Origin: Candidatus Binatia bacterium
GTDB taxonomy: Bacteria > Desulfobacterota > Binatia > UBA9968 > JAJDTQ01
Length of the DNA stretch: 64,000 nucleotides
Reading direction: 5' to 3'
NCBI GenBank assembly: GCA_951813575.1
Contig: OX638375.1
Coordinates: 3,795,330 to 3,859,329, forward strand
The notes beneath the pieces are model-generated. The model did not search any database. It worked only from the letters and a program-made list of their open reading frames with translations, and had not been told where the DNA came from. The position numbers were made by a program, and so were the translations under genes. The stretch's first letter is position 1. Each line of letters opens with the position of its first letter. Below, piece after piece: positions 36,950 through 46,496 of the stretch.

Positions 36950-39478
36950 ATGGCGGAGGCAAACGCGGGTCGACAGCGGCACTTCATTCTCGAGGGCATC
37001 ACCGAGACAGAGGAGTACCGCCGCCCAGGAGGTGGCGGGCAGCGCACTTCGATCCCGGAACAGGACCGGATACAGCATGGCGGAGCTCTGCTGGGCCAGC
37101 TTGCGGAGTGTCGAGGTGCCGCCGACGCCGCCCGAGAGATCCAGCAGACTGCCGGGTTCGAAGGAGGTCTGGGCCTCCAGGTCGAATTCGAGAGTTTCCC
37201 TGATGTCGAGTTGGCGTTCGAGAGCTTGGCGAGAGAACGCCAGGGCATCGAATTGCTGAACGTGCGCCATGACGAGAATCGGACCCTCGCCACCGTCTTC
37301 GTCCCCGACGGTAAGTTGGACCATTTCGAAGGGCTCATCCACGACTATCTGGATGGAAAGCGAGACCGCGCAGACCGTCCTCGTGACAACAGGCGTCTCA
37401 TCGACGCCATCCAGCAGATCCGAGCGGCAAGCATTCGGGCGCTTTGGACCGACGATGACGAGGCGTTCCCGACACCCGAGGAAGGTCCGGTGTGGTGGGA
37501 AGTATGGCTACCGCGGCAGGGCACCCCATCGGACCCCGGTGCGGATCAAATTCTGCCCCCGGATGGTTTCCGACAGAGAGCCGAAGCTCAGGGAATGCAG
37601 GTGGCGCAAGGGGAAGCTCGATTTCCGGAGCGTACTGTCTTGTTGGTCCGGGCATCCCTCGGAGAGATGCAGCGTTCCATGGTTACGCTGAACAGCATCG
37701 CCGAATTGCGGCGGGCGAAGGAGACGGCGGAGTTCTTTGATTCTCTGGAACGAGATGAGCAACGTGCATGGCTTGACGACCTCCTTGCACGAACACGATT
37801 CGCTCAAGATACCGAGGAGACACCTTACGTGTGTCTGCTCGATACGGGTGTCAATCGCGGGCATCGATTGCTTGCGCCGGCCCTTGCCGCCCGTGACCTC
37901 CATACCGTCGAGCCTGGGTGGGGGACTGATGATGCCGAGGGGCATGGAACGGAGATGGCAGGCGTAGCTCTGGCCGGCAACTTGGCCGAGATCCTCGAAA
38001 GTAGCGACCCTGTAGAAATTGATCATCGGCTCGAATCCGTTAAGCTACTGCCAAAGGATGGAGCGACTGGAACGGATCCCCGTCACCATGCGTACTTGAT
38101 GCTCGAAGCGGTGGCGCGTCCAGAGGTTACGGCCCCGTCGCGCGTTCGAGTTTTTGGCATGGCCGTCACGGCGCGTGACAATCGGGACCGCGGGCGCCCG
38201 TCCTCTTGGTCCGGGGCGGTGGATTCGTTGGCGGCGGATATCGACGGATACGGAGCCAACCCGCGGCTACTGGTCGTGTCAGCAGGGAATGTCAGCGATC
38301 CCAGCGCGTGGTGGCATTATCCAAACAGTAACGAGACGGACGGAGTTCACGATCCTGCTCAAGCGTGGAACGCCGTCACTGTAGGCGCCTATACCGACTT
38401 CGTCCAGATTGCTGAACCGGACGCTGCTGGCTATGTGCCGATCGCCCAGGCGGGCGAACTGAGTCCTTTCAGTACGACCTCTCTGACATGGGAGCGCTTC
38501 TGGCCAAACAAACCGGACATCGTTCTCGAAGGTGGCAACGCGGCCAAGGACTCCCTGAGCGCGGCACCTCTGCCCAGCCTCAGCCTCTTGACGACGCACT
38601 ATCGTCCCGCGGATCGACTCTTTACGACGACAAACGCGACCAGTGCCGGTATGGCGCTTGCATCCAGACTGGCGGCACAAATCAGAGGCGCTTACCCTGA
38701 GCTATGGCCGGAAACAGTGCGTGCGTTAGTGGTCCACTCCGCTGAGTGGACGCCGGCCATGAAGCGTATGTTTCTGCAGGGTAGAAGACGCCCATCAAAG
38801 CTGGACTACGGGAATCTGGTACGGCGGTGTGGATTCGGCGTCCCGGACATCGATCGCGCAATTTGGAGTGTCGAGAACTCCCTGACGATGGTTGTTCAGG
38901 AAACGTTGCAGCCGTTCAAACGTGTGCCGGGCAACCAGGTCACCCTGCGCGACATGCATCTCCACAATCTGCCTTGGCCGCGCGACGTTCTTGAGAGCCT
39001 GGGCGACGTGCAAGTCGAGTTGCGGGTCACGCTCTCCTACTTCATCGAACCCAATCCCTCGCAAAGAGGCGCCCGGTCACGCTACCGGTACGAATCTCAC
39101 GGGCTCCGCTTTGACGTAAGGCGCCCGCTGGAATCCACGGATGACTTTCGCCGCCGCATCAACTTGTTGGCAAGAGATGAAGAAACGGGAGGCAATCTGG
39201 GCGGCGGCGACCCGTCATGGCTGATCGGAGGCCAAGGACGCCATCGAGGTTCGTTGCACGGAGACATCTGGAGAGGCACGGCTGCGGACCTCGCGAATCG
39301 CGGTTCCATCGCTGTCTATCCCACCGCCGGCTGGTGGAAGACTCGACCTGCGCTGGAGCGTTACGACAAAATAGCCCGGTATGCCTTGGTCGTCAGCATC
39401 AAGGCGCCGGAGGTGGACGTCGATCTCTACAGTGAGGTTGCCAATCTGATTGCGGCGAAGGTCGGCGTTGAGATCTGA
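36950..39478 (+). CDS. Subtilisin-like (S8) serine peptidase
   Basis: This is an 842-residue protein without a signal peptide, so it is probably cytoplasmic. The catalytic triad is visible: Asp298 in LLDTGVNRGH, His332 in EGHGTEMAG and Ser565 in ATSAGMALASR; the oxyanion Asn is in VVSAGNVSD. About 280 N-terminal residues (FILEGITETEEYRRPGGGG at the start) and about 250 C-terminal residues are extra. A cytoplasmic subtilase next to an AAA+ ATPase suggests regulated proteolysis, perhaps triggered by infection. The stop codon abuts the ATG of the helicase gene. Confidence 0.9.
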   Translation: MAEANAGRQRHFILEGITETEEYRRPGGGGQRTSIPEQDRIQHGGALLGQLAECRGAADAAREIQQTAGFEGGLGLQVEFESFPDVELAFESLARERQGIELLNVRHDENRTLATVFVPDGKLDHFEGLIHDYLDGKRDRADRPRDNRRLIDAIQQIRAASIRALWTDDDEAFPTPEEGPVWWEVWLPRQGTPSDPGADQILPPDGFRQRAEAQGMQVAQGEARFPERTVLLVRASLGEMQRSMVTLNSIAELRRAKETAEFFDSLERDEQRAWLDDLLARTRFAQDTEETPYVCLLDTGVNRGHRLLAPALAARDLHTVEPGWGTDDAEGHGTEMAGVALAGNLAEILESSDPVEIDHRLESVKLLPKDGATGTDPRHHAYLMLEAVARPEVTAPSRVRVFGMAVTARDNRDRGRPSSWSGAVDSLAADIDGYGANPRLLVVSAGNVSDPSAWWHYPNSNETDGVHDPAQAWNAVTVGAYTDFVQIAEPDAAGYVPIAQAGELSPFSTTSLTWERFWPNKPDIVLEGGNAAKDSLSAAPLPSLSLLTTHYRPADRLFTTTNATSAGMALASRLAAQIRGAYPELWPETVRALVVHSAEWTPAMKRMFLQGRRRPSKLDYGNLVRRCGFGVPDIDRAIWSVENSLTMVVQETLQPFKRVPGNQVTLRDMHLHNLPWPRDVLESLGDVQVELRVTLSYFIEPNPSQRGARSRYRYESHGLRFDVRRPLESTDDFRRRINLLARDEETGGNLGGGDPSWLIGGQGRHRGSLHGDIWRGTAADLANRGSIAVYPTAGWWKTRPALERYDKIARYALVVSIKAPEVDVDLYSEVANLIAAKVGVEI

Positions 39479-41618
39479 ATGCGTTTCCTTATCGCGAATA
39501 CCTTCACTGAAAGTCTGGCCAAACTGGCCGCTGAAGAACAGAAGGCTGCCAAGACTACCGCCTTCGACTTGCAGACCTCCCGTCCTCAGCCGGGGCTTAG
39601 CTACCACCGGGTCGGGAAATCGAAAGACCCGAACTTCTGGTCCGTTCGCGTGAGCCGCGATGGTCCGGATCATCGTACATCGGACGCCCGACAGCACGCT
39701 CCTGTGCTACGTGGACCACCACGACAACGCCTATAAGTGGGCCGAACGCCGTAGACTGGAGATTCACCCACAGACCGGTGCGGCGCAACTGGTTGAGGTG
39801 CGGGAGACGGTTCAGGAAATCACTGTGCCGAGGGTGGTGGAAGCCGGACAGGAGATCCAGCCAAAGCCGTTACTGTTCACCAACATCACCGACAGTGATC
39901 TCTTGAGCTACGGTGTGCCGGACGAATGGCTGAATGACATACGCGGCGTCGACGAAGACAGCCTCCTGGATTTGGTCGAGCATCTGCCCGGTGAGGCGGC
40001 AGAGGCGCTGCTGGAACTGGCCGTTGGTGGTTCGCCACGACCCGCCCAGCCTTCTTCATTCGAACACACCGACGTCCATGTGGTGGCAGAACCGGCCGCC
40101 GAATATGTCGGAACCGCGCCCCTCGATCCCTTTGAGCATCCCGATGCCCAACGTCGTTTCCGTGTCATGCACGATGTCGCTGAATTGGAGCGTGCTCTTG
40201 AGTATCCTTGGGAGAAGTGGGCGGTTTTCCTCCATCCGGTGCAGAGGCAGATCGTGGAGAAGGACTTCGCCGGTCCGGCACGTGTCTTTGGTACCGCCGG
40301 CACCGGGAAAACCATCGTGGCAATCCACAGAGCCGCGCGTCTTGCCAGCGCCAACCCCGATGCCAGGGTCCTCCTGACCACGTTTTCTGACACACTGGCC
40401 GACGCTCTTCGGACCAAACTCGCGCGCTTGATCCACAACCAGCCCAGACTCGCAGAGCGCATTGAGGTCGAGGCCATCGACGCAGTTGGCGAACGGCTAT
40501 ATCGAGCGCAATTCGGTTCTCCAAGAATCGCAACACGCGACCAGATTGTGGCGCTACTGGCGAATGCGGCGGACCAATCAGACGCGAGTGACTTCAATCC
40601 TCGTTTCTTACTCGGCGAGTGGAAAAACGTCGTCGATGCATGGCAGTTGGATAGCTGGGAGGCTTACCGCGATGTGCGGAGGCTGGGTCGCAAGACACGG
40701 CTGCCTTCCGAGCGCCGGTTGGCCCTTTGGGCTGTTTTCGAGCGGGTCAGGGAAGAGCTTGGGAGACAAGGTCTGGTGACCAGGGCCGGCATGTTCGGCT
40801 CGCTGACCGAAAAGCTCAGGGACCGACCGACTCCGCTGTTTGAGTTCGTGATCGTGGACGAGGCGCAAGACATCGGAGTCGCCCAACTGCGTTTCCTGGC
40901 CGCGCTGGGAAGTCAGCGACCGAACGGCCTCTTCTTTGCGGGGGATCTTGGTCAGCGCATCTTCCAAACGCCGTTTTCGTGGAAGGCCATGGGCGTCGAG
41001 GTCCGCGGGAGATCTCAGATACTGAAGCTCAACTACCGCACTTCCCATCAGATCAGGGCTAAGGCTGACCGTTTGCTCGGCCCGGAAGTTACCGATGTCG
41101 ACGGTAATGTGGAGGATCGGCGAGGAACGGTTTCGGCATTCAATGGCCCCGATCCCATCATGCGTGTATTCGAAACACAGCAGGAAGAGGCAGATGCCGT
41201 CGCGCAATGGTTGCAGCAATGTGCCAGCGAAGGCGTGAGCCCCGGTGAGATGGGAGTATTCGTGCGGTCTGCGGCGCAATTGGACCGGGCTCGTAAGGCA
41301 GTGACCGACGCGGGATTCTTTTTTCAGGTCTTGGACGAACAGGATAGCAATAGTGGCGACGTTGTCTCGATAAGCACTATGCATCTGGCAAAGGGTCTTG
41401 AGTTCCGCACCGTCGCAGTCATGGCATGTGACGATGAAGTCTTTCCCTTACAGGAACGGATCGAGAACGTGGCCGACGAAGCCGACCTTGAGGAGGTCTA
41501 CGACACGGAAAGGCACCTGCTCTACGTGGCCTGTACGCGCGCCCGCGACCACTTGATAGTCACGGCTGTGGAGCCGGCGTCAGAGTTCCTGGATGATTTG
41601 CGGGGACAACCATCATAG
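39479..41618 (+). pseudogene. RelE-like domain / UvrD-like SF1 helicase fusion, interrupted by a 1-base frameshift
   Basis: Frame 1 (39479 to about 39661) encodes a RelE/YafQ-like N-terminus: ANTFTESLAKLAAEEQ, KTTAFDLQ and KDPNFWSVRVSRD. The continuation VRIIVHRTPDSTLLCYVDHHD and a full UvrD-like helicase are in another frame (to 41618). Removing one G of the GG at 39662-39663 restores RD-VRIIVH, the expected join. The helicase has Walker A GTAGTGKTIVAIH, VIVDEAQDIGVAQL, LNYRTSHQI and LLYVACTRARDHL. It may be a disabled gene, a sequencing error or a programmed shift. Translation from the ATG at 39660 could yield the helicase alone. Confidence 0.8.
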
Positions 41619-42248
41619 TCCGTCATCCCTCGGCGGAATCTGCAACCCCCTCTGCACCGCCGGCCTCGCGCCTACCCGGGCCAGCCACTTTCGCACGTTG
41701 GGGTAGCGGTCGAGGTCGATCTCCTGCATTTCCCAGCGGTAGATCCAGGGGTAGGCCGACACGTCGGCGATGGAGTAGTCACCCGCGAGATACTCCCGGC
41801 CTTCCAGGCCGCGGTTGAGCACTCCGTAGACGCGGTTGTTCTCCGTTTGCCACACGCCCAGGTGGGTGTGTTCTTCGCCGGCGTCGCGGCGGCGGATCTG
41901 CCAGTGCACGCCCAGGCCCGTGTGGGTGATGTGGCCGGAGGCGAAGAACAGCCAGTTCAGGGCCTCCATGCGGGCGGCCGGGTCTTCGGGCAGGAGCCGC
42001 CCCGACTTTTCCGCGAGATAGATCAGAATCGCGCCTGACTCGAACACGGTGACGGACGCGCCATCGGGGCCGTCATCATCCACGATGCAGGGGATCCGGC
42101 CGTTGGGGTTGATGGCCAGGTACCAGTCTTCTTTCTGTTCCCCCGTATCCAGGTCCATGGGCCGGACCCGGTAGTCGAGTCCGGATTCCTCCAGCATGAT
42201 GGACGCCTTGCGGCCGTTGGATGTCGCCTTGCTGTACAGTGTGATCAT
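41613..42248 (-). CDS. Glutathione S-transferase, YfcG/Ure2-like
   Basis: This is a 211-residue GST. The thioredoxin-like domain starts MITLYSKATSNGRKASIMLEE (the SNGRK form typical of the YfcG/Ure2p group). INPNGRIPCIVDDD has the cis-Pro and VFESGAILIYLAEK the glutathione-binding Glu-Ser. The C-terminal domain has YSIADVSAYPWIYRWE. Proteins of this group act as disulfide-bond oxidoreductases. The 3' end overlaps the convergent helicase frame by six bases. The ATG at 42248 is chosen because upstream residues are not conserved. Confidence 0.85.
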   Translation of the reverse strand: MITLYSKATSNGRKASIMLEESGLDYRVRPMDLDTGEQKEDWYLAINPNGRIPCIVDDDGPDGASVTVFESGAILIYLAEKSGRLLPEDPAARMEALNWLFFASGHITHTGLGVHWQIRRRDAGEEHTHLGVWQTENNRVYGVLNRGLEGREYLAGDYSIADVSAYPWIYRWEMQEIDLDRYPNVRKWLARVGARPAVQRGLQIPPRDDGL

Positions 42249-42361
42249 CGTCGTCTGCCTTTTTGTCCGCGTGGTTTGTGGCGAGTCTACCGATTTCCTG
42301 TAGACTTTATCACAGGGATACATTGGCCTCCGAGCACTCTGTTGCATCCCAGGACCCTGTT

Positions 42362-43999
42362 ATGGCTACACCCTATCGCGAAATTCTGGACAAGGTACGG
42401 CTGGCGTTTCCCCAGCCGGTATCCGATCCCATCCACGATTCGTACTTCATCCACTCCATCATGCGTGCGCTGGACCAGGTGGATGCGTTGAAGACGGAGT
42501 TGCCGATCCTCGGTGAACTGGTGCCGGGCGATTTCGAGGAGGCGCGGAAGTCGACCCTGCCGGCGGGGCCGTCGTCGGTGGAGACGGTGACCTCCGACCT
42601 GGTGGGGTACCTGCGGGGCATGACCATCTTCGGCCATCCCCGCACGCAGCAGAACGTCATCCCGCCGCCCACCATCCCCAGCGTCATCGGCGTGCTGCTG
42701 GCTGCGTTGCACAACCCCAACATCGCCTGGGACGAATACAGCCGGCTTGTGGCCCTGGCCGAGGTGGAGGCCGTGGGCATGACCGCGGCGCTCGTCGGCT
42801 ACGACCCGGAACGGGCCGGCGGCGTGTTCACCTTCGGCGGCACCGGCACGTCGCTTTACGGCGTCAAGATGGGGCTGGAGAAGGCCTGTCCGGATACCAT
42901 CCACAACGGCGTGTCCGAGGACGCCGTCATCCTGGTGTCGGACGCCGGGCACTACTGCGCCGCCAACATCGCCGGTTGGCTCGGCCTCGGCACGCGGAAC
43001 CTGATGACGGTGCCCACCACCGACGACAACGAGATCGACTTGGTCCGGCTGGAGGAGGCTGCCCGAAAGGCCCTGACGGAGGGCAGGAAGATCGCCGCCA
43101 TCATCGCCACCATGGGCACCACCGACTCGTTCGGCATCGACGACCTCAAGGCCATCGCCACGCTGCGGGACGCGCTGGCGGACGAGTTCCGGCTCGCCTA
43201 CCGCCCGCACATCCACGCCGACGCGGTCATCGGCTGGGCGTGGTCGGTGTTCAACGACTACGATTTCGAAGGCAACCCCCTGGGCTTCCGGCCGCGCACC
43301 CTGCGCGCCCTGGCCGGGGCGTGCCGCCGCATCCGCCATCTGTCGCTGGCGGACTCCCTGGGCGTGGACTTCCACAAGACCGGCTTCACCCCGTACATCT
43401 CGAGCCTGGTGCTGGTGAAGGACCGCACCGACCTGCACCGGGTTGCACGGGGTCCGGAGCAGATGCCCTACCTCTACCATTTCGGGGAACACCGGCCCGG
43501 CATGTACACGCTGGAAACCTCCCGGGCCGGCACCGGCCCGCTCGCCGCCATCGCCAACTACCGCCTGTTCGGGCGGCAGGGCCTGCAGGTGGTGCTGGGG
43601 CATATCGTGGAGATGGCCCAGCTCCTGCGCGAACACCTCGAAGGGCGCGAAGGCACCACCGTGCTCAACCGCGACAACTTCGGCACCGTGACTCTGTTCC
43701 GCGCCTACCCGCCGGATGTGGACACCTTCGCCATCAAGCGCCAGGAGTTCGACGACCCCGCCTTCCGCGACACCCTGCTGTCCCACAACCAGTGGAACCG
43801 GAAGATCTTCCAGTACGTCCACTCCGAAGCCATGGCCGGCCGTGGCGTGGTCATCTCCGCCACCGACTGCTACCGCCGCACCGCCTACGGCGAACCCATC
43901 TACGCCCTCAAGTCCTACATCCTGTCCCCGTTCGTGGACGAAGCGGACGTCGAGGCCGTGGTCGAAAAGATCATGGAAGCGCGGGAGAAGGTGGGGTAG
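42362..43999 (+). CDS. PLP-dependent group II decarboxylase (glutamate/tyrosine/aromatic amino-acid type)
   Basis: This is a protein of about 545 residues of the PLP fold-type I decarboxylase family. TFGGTGTSLYGVKMGLE, AGHYCAANIAGWLGLGTRNL, HIHADAVIGWAW (Asp that contacts the pyridine N) and VDFHKTGFTPYISSLV with the PLP Lys are typical. The substrate is undetermined; glutamate and aromatic amino acids are the usual choices. CAGGA lies eight bases before the ATG. It stands alone, divergent from the GST gene. Confidence 0.8.
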   Translation: MATPYREILDKVRLAFPQPVSDPIHDSYFIHSIMRALDQVDALKTELPILGELVPGDFEEARKSTLPAGPSSVETVTSDLVGYLRGMTIFGHPRTQQNVIPPPTIPSVIGVLLAALHNPNIAWDEYSRLVALAEVEAVGMTAALVGYDPERAGGVFTFGGTGTSLYGVKMGLEKACPDTIHNGVSEDAVILVSDAGHYCAANIAGWLGLGTRNLMTVPTTDDNEIDLVRLEEAARKALTEGRKIAAIIATMGTTDSFGIDDLKAIATLRDALADEFRLAYRPHIHADAVIGWAWSVFNDYDFEGNPLGFRPRTLRALAGACRRIRHLSLADSLGVDFHKTGFTPYISSLVLVKDRTDLHRVARGPEQMPYLYHFGEHRPGMYTLETSRAGTGPLAAIANYRLFGRQGLQVVLGHIVEMAQLLREHLEGREGTTVLNRDNFGTVTLFRAYPPDVDTFAIKRQEFDDPAFRDTLLSHNQWNRKIFQYVHSEAMAGRGVVISATDCYRRTAYGEPIYALKSYILSPFVDEADVEAVVEKIMEAREKVG

Positions 44000-44061
44000 G
44001 GGCGCTGTCTTACCACTAGCGAATTTGGAGAGAGGATACTTCTCGCCGCGCGGTGGAGCTG

Positions 44062-44150
44062 AGGTGTCCCCGAAAACTGGACAGATTGCTAGGGTGCATT
44101 CCACCGACTTAAGGAGGGATACGCAATGAGCACACGATGGCGAATTTAGC
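44062..44150 (+). mobile_element. Possible IS3-family end remnant
   Basis: The sequence GGTGTCCCCGAAAACTGGACAG is like the outer end of IS3-group elements. It is followed about 60 bases later by GGAGGGATACGCAATGAGC, a ribosome-binding site and start of the kind used by orfA. The reading frame ends after about seven codons, so only the left end would remain. No matching right end was found. The call rests on motif memory only. Confidence 0.35.
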
Positions 44151-44181
44151 GGGTCGTTGTTCTCCGCTAGTTGTTTCCTAT

Positions 44182-45096
44182 CTAGGCGACAACAATATTG
44201 CGCGCTCCAAAGTTAATTTCGCCGTATCTGACAATTGCATCTATCTTTGCTTTCATTACGTCGAACAATGGGAGGGATCCGTCAAGAATTAGAGCTAGAT
44301 CTTCGCCGGTCATCAGTACAATTCGTGGCGCATCACCAGAAAACTTGTTGATCGAAGTGTCGTCGAATCCTTCGGCGGCGAGAAATAACCCTCGGGTACT
44401 TTGGGCCTTGCCGCGAATCTTGCCGTCGAAAATTGAAAGGGCGGGTTGCTTGGTCTGTCCCTGAATCCACTTTACCTCAACAAGATAGTCGAACTTCTCG
44501 AATTTAAAGTGCCCATCAATCTGTTCTCTACCCGGTGTGCGGTACGGTTTCGTATGCTCAAGTTCCTCCAAATGGAGTAGTTCGAAGAACAAACTTTCGA
44601 GTTTGAACCCGCGTTGTTGCGGAGTTAGTTCATTAGTGCCGGCCATTTCCTGGAATTGTTTATTGAGGTCCGAAAGACGCTTGTTTCTTGCTGCTTTGCT
44701 CTCCACAGAACTCTCGTAGTTCGCGCGCGTTTTCTCGCGCTGGCGCTCCTTGATGGCTGCTTCAATAGGATCGTCACCGACCGTTTCACGGAACTGTTCT
44801 AGTAGCTGTCTCGCTCTCGCCGTGTCCAGCTTTTCGGGATCCACAGCGTTTCGCAGGCGGTAGAAGTTGGATACCAACCTCTTTATCGTCTCTGTTTCGC
44901 GGTTCTCGTCGAGGACGCGGAGAATGTTACGCATTACCTCGTACTTGTTGAAGGTTCCTTTCGGATACTGCTGATAAAGCGAACTTCGGACGCCGCTGCT
45001 CTCGAGAAAACTATGAAAGCTATTCCAAAACCAAAAACAAGCTCCGGCAAGGCTCACCATCTGTTCCTTGATCTCAAAGTTGAGTTGTTGGGCCAT
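44182..45096 (-). CDS. Orphan restriction endonuclease-like protein (PD-(D/E)XK)
   Basis: This is a 304-residue protein. An N-terminal helical region of about 155 residues rich in Lys, Glu and Arg is followed by a nuclease domain: GFKLESLFFELL (Glu167 region), EQIDGHF (Asp194) and YLVEVKW (E207-x-K209). This E...D...ExK pattern is that of Mrr-like restriction endonucleases. It is lower in GC than its neighbours, suggesting acquisition. No methyltransferase is intact nearby; the EcoRI-type one at 45.3 kb is broken. It could be a type IV enzyme or the remains of a system. Confidence 0.7.
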   Translation of the reverse strand: MAQQLNFEIKEQMVSLAGACFWFWNSFHSFLESSGVRSSLYQQYPKGTFNKYEVMRNILRVLDENRETETIKRLVSNFYRLRNAVDPEKLDTARARQLLEQFRETVGDDPIEAAIKERQREKTRANYESSVESKAARNKRLSDLNKQFQEMAGTNELTPQQRGFKLESLFFELLHLEELEHTKPYRTPGREQIDGHFKFEKFDYLVEVKWIQGQTKQPALSIFDGKIRGKAQSTRGLFLAAEGFDDTSINKFSGDAPRIVLMTGEDLALILDGSLPLFDVMKAKIDAIVRYGEINFGARNIVVA

Positions 45097-45295
45097 TCTA
45101 GAGACTCCTCCCGACGCTGATATACACCTGCGGCGGCAAACTCGACGACCTGTGGAGCTTTTCTATAGAACCTACCATTCTCTGGTTGCCGAATGCTCAG
45201 CTGCGGTGAGCGCGATCTCTCGCCCCGGAATCCAGTAGCGGAGACAAACCAGAGTATACCGCAAGCATCACAAATCCTGAAGGAGGTCACTGTGC

Positions 45296-45725
45296 ATCGA
45301 GCTTCTGAAACAGGCGGATATCGTGGTGACCAACCCTCCGTTTTCCCTGTTTCGCGAATACGTCGCCCAGCTCATGGAGCACGACAAGCAGTTCCTGATC
45401 ATCGGGAACATGAACGCCGTCACATACAAAGAGTTCTTTCCGTTGATCAATGACGGGAAAGTCTGGCTTGGTCCCAGCATCAAGAGCGGGGACAGGAACG
45501 TTCGGCGTGCCCCACCACTACCCGCTTGATGCCGCGACTGTGTGGATTGACGTTGACGGGAACAAGTTCATCAAGGTCAAGGGCGTGCGCTGGTTCACCA
45601 ATCTTGATTTTCCGCAGAGGCATGAAGACGTGATCCTCTACAAGCGCTACTAGCCGGAGGAATACCCTGCCTACGACAACGACAATGAAAACTGGCATGT
45701 CTGGCCAAAAGGCCAACGGTTATCC
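45296..45725 (+). pseudogene. EcoRI-type adenine-specific methyltransferase remnant
   Basis: Peptide fragments in two frames join into one methyltransferase piece. VVTNPPFSLFREYVAQLMEH contains catalytic motif IV NPPF, followed by FLIIGNMNAVTYKEFFPLI and VWLGPSIKSGD; then, after a frameshift near 45500, FGVPHHYPLDAATVWIDVDG and LDFPQRHEDVILYKRY. An in-frame TAG near 45652 is followed by PEEYPAYDND, which normally continues the protein. The N-terminal SAM-binding half is missing. The gene is dead. Confidence 0.75.
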
Positions 45726-45754
45726 CATCTTGAGGGGCAGGCGGCGCAAGGGAA

Positions 45755-46280
45755 AAGAATACCTCGAAATCGCAATTCAATGGACCAAGGACGAAGGCCA
45801 AACGGTCGAGGAGTACATGGCCGCGCATCAACACGATAGGACCGCAACTGCCTTGTAGAGTTACTTCCAGTCGGTAATCCACCGGGTGGAAGCGGTTTTC
45901 CCGAACTACCGAAATCAAATGAAAGGCGTGGATTGGGGCGGACTCTACGCACACCTCAAGAACGAGAGCTTGGACCCCAAGGCGCTAGAGGATGAGGTTG
46001 CCCGCCTGACGATAGACGACGATGTGACGAAGAAGCGGGCATCTACGCCTATCTACTCACCGGCGAGGAAAGGCACCTGAGTATTCGCGCCTTCACCCCT
46101 GCCATGAAGTAGGGGGCGTTCGAGATTCAAAAGGGCATCTGCAAGGTATGCGCGAAGACGTTTGAGATGACGAACATGGAGGCCGACCACATCACCCCTT
46201 GGGCTGAGGGTGGCAAGACAATCCCAGAGAACTGTCAAATGCTGTGCAAGGATTGCAATCGCAGGAAATCCAACATATGA
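45755..46280 (+). pseudogene. Degraded HNH endonuclease of a restriction system
   Basis: Readable pieces are YLEIAIQWTKDEGQTVEEYM, then a stop near 45857, SYFQSVIHRVEAVFPNYRNQ, a frameshift near 46034, GIYAYLLTGEERHLSIRAF, and a stop near 46110. The HNH core follows: [23 protein letters not shown] and [14 protein letters not shown], with zinc-ribbon-like Cys pairs, the catalytic His and the terminal Asn. Proteins with this tail often sit beside EcoRI-type methyltransferases. Several stops and shifts show it is non-functional. Confidence 0.75.
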
Positions 46281-46492
46281 GCGCACAGGGCATAGTATGG
46301 AGCGCCAGACGGAGGACACGATGTCAGAGAGACCAAGGGCGCGACGCGGAAGCCGCCGAGCAAGCTTCAGCCGACGAGGCCGAGATGGAAGAGGTCATCG
46401 TGATCGACGCGACACTCGACCAGCTCGCGGGCGCGGTGCTGGCTGGCGGTGCGCCGGGCAGAGAGCCCGTGAAGCCAACGGCCTCAAAGTAA
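46277..46492 (+). CDS. Small ORF, uncertain
   Basis: This frame of up to 71 residues starts as the HNH remnant ends. Its second half, [24 protein letters not shown], looks like the short acidic partner proteins sometimes encoded just before restriction-like genes. It ends four bases before the ATG of the Mrr-like gene, which favours a real coupled gene. The first 30 residues are of low plausibility and no ribosome-binding site is evident, so the true start may be further in. Confidence 0.3.
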   Translation: MSAQGIVWSARRRTRCQRDQGRDAEAAEQASADEAEMEEVIVIDATLDQLAGAVLAGGAPGREPVKPTASK

Positions 46493-46496
46493 TTTG

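Noticed and set aside
28336..41618. BREX or DISARM system
   Set aside because: There is no PglZ, BrxC/BrxL, DrmA/DrmB or phospholipase-D gene; the methyltransferase and helicase-nuclease are type III-like.
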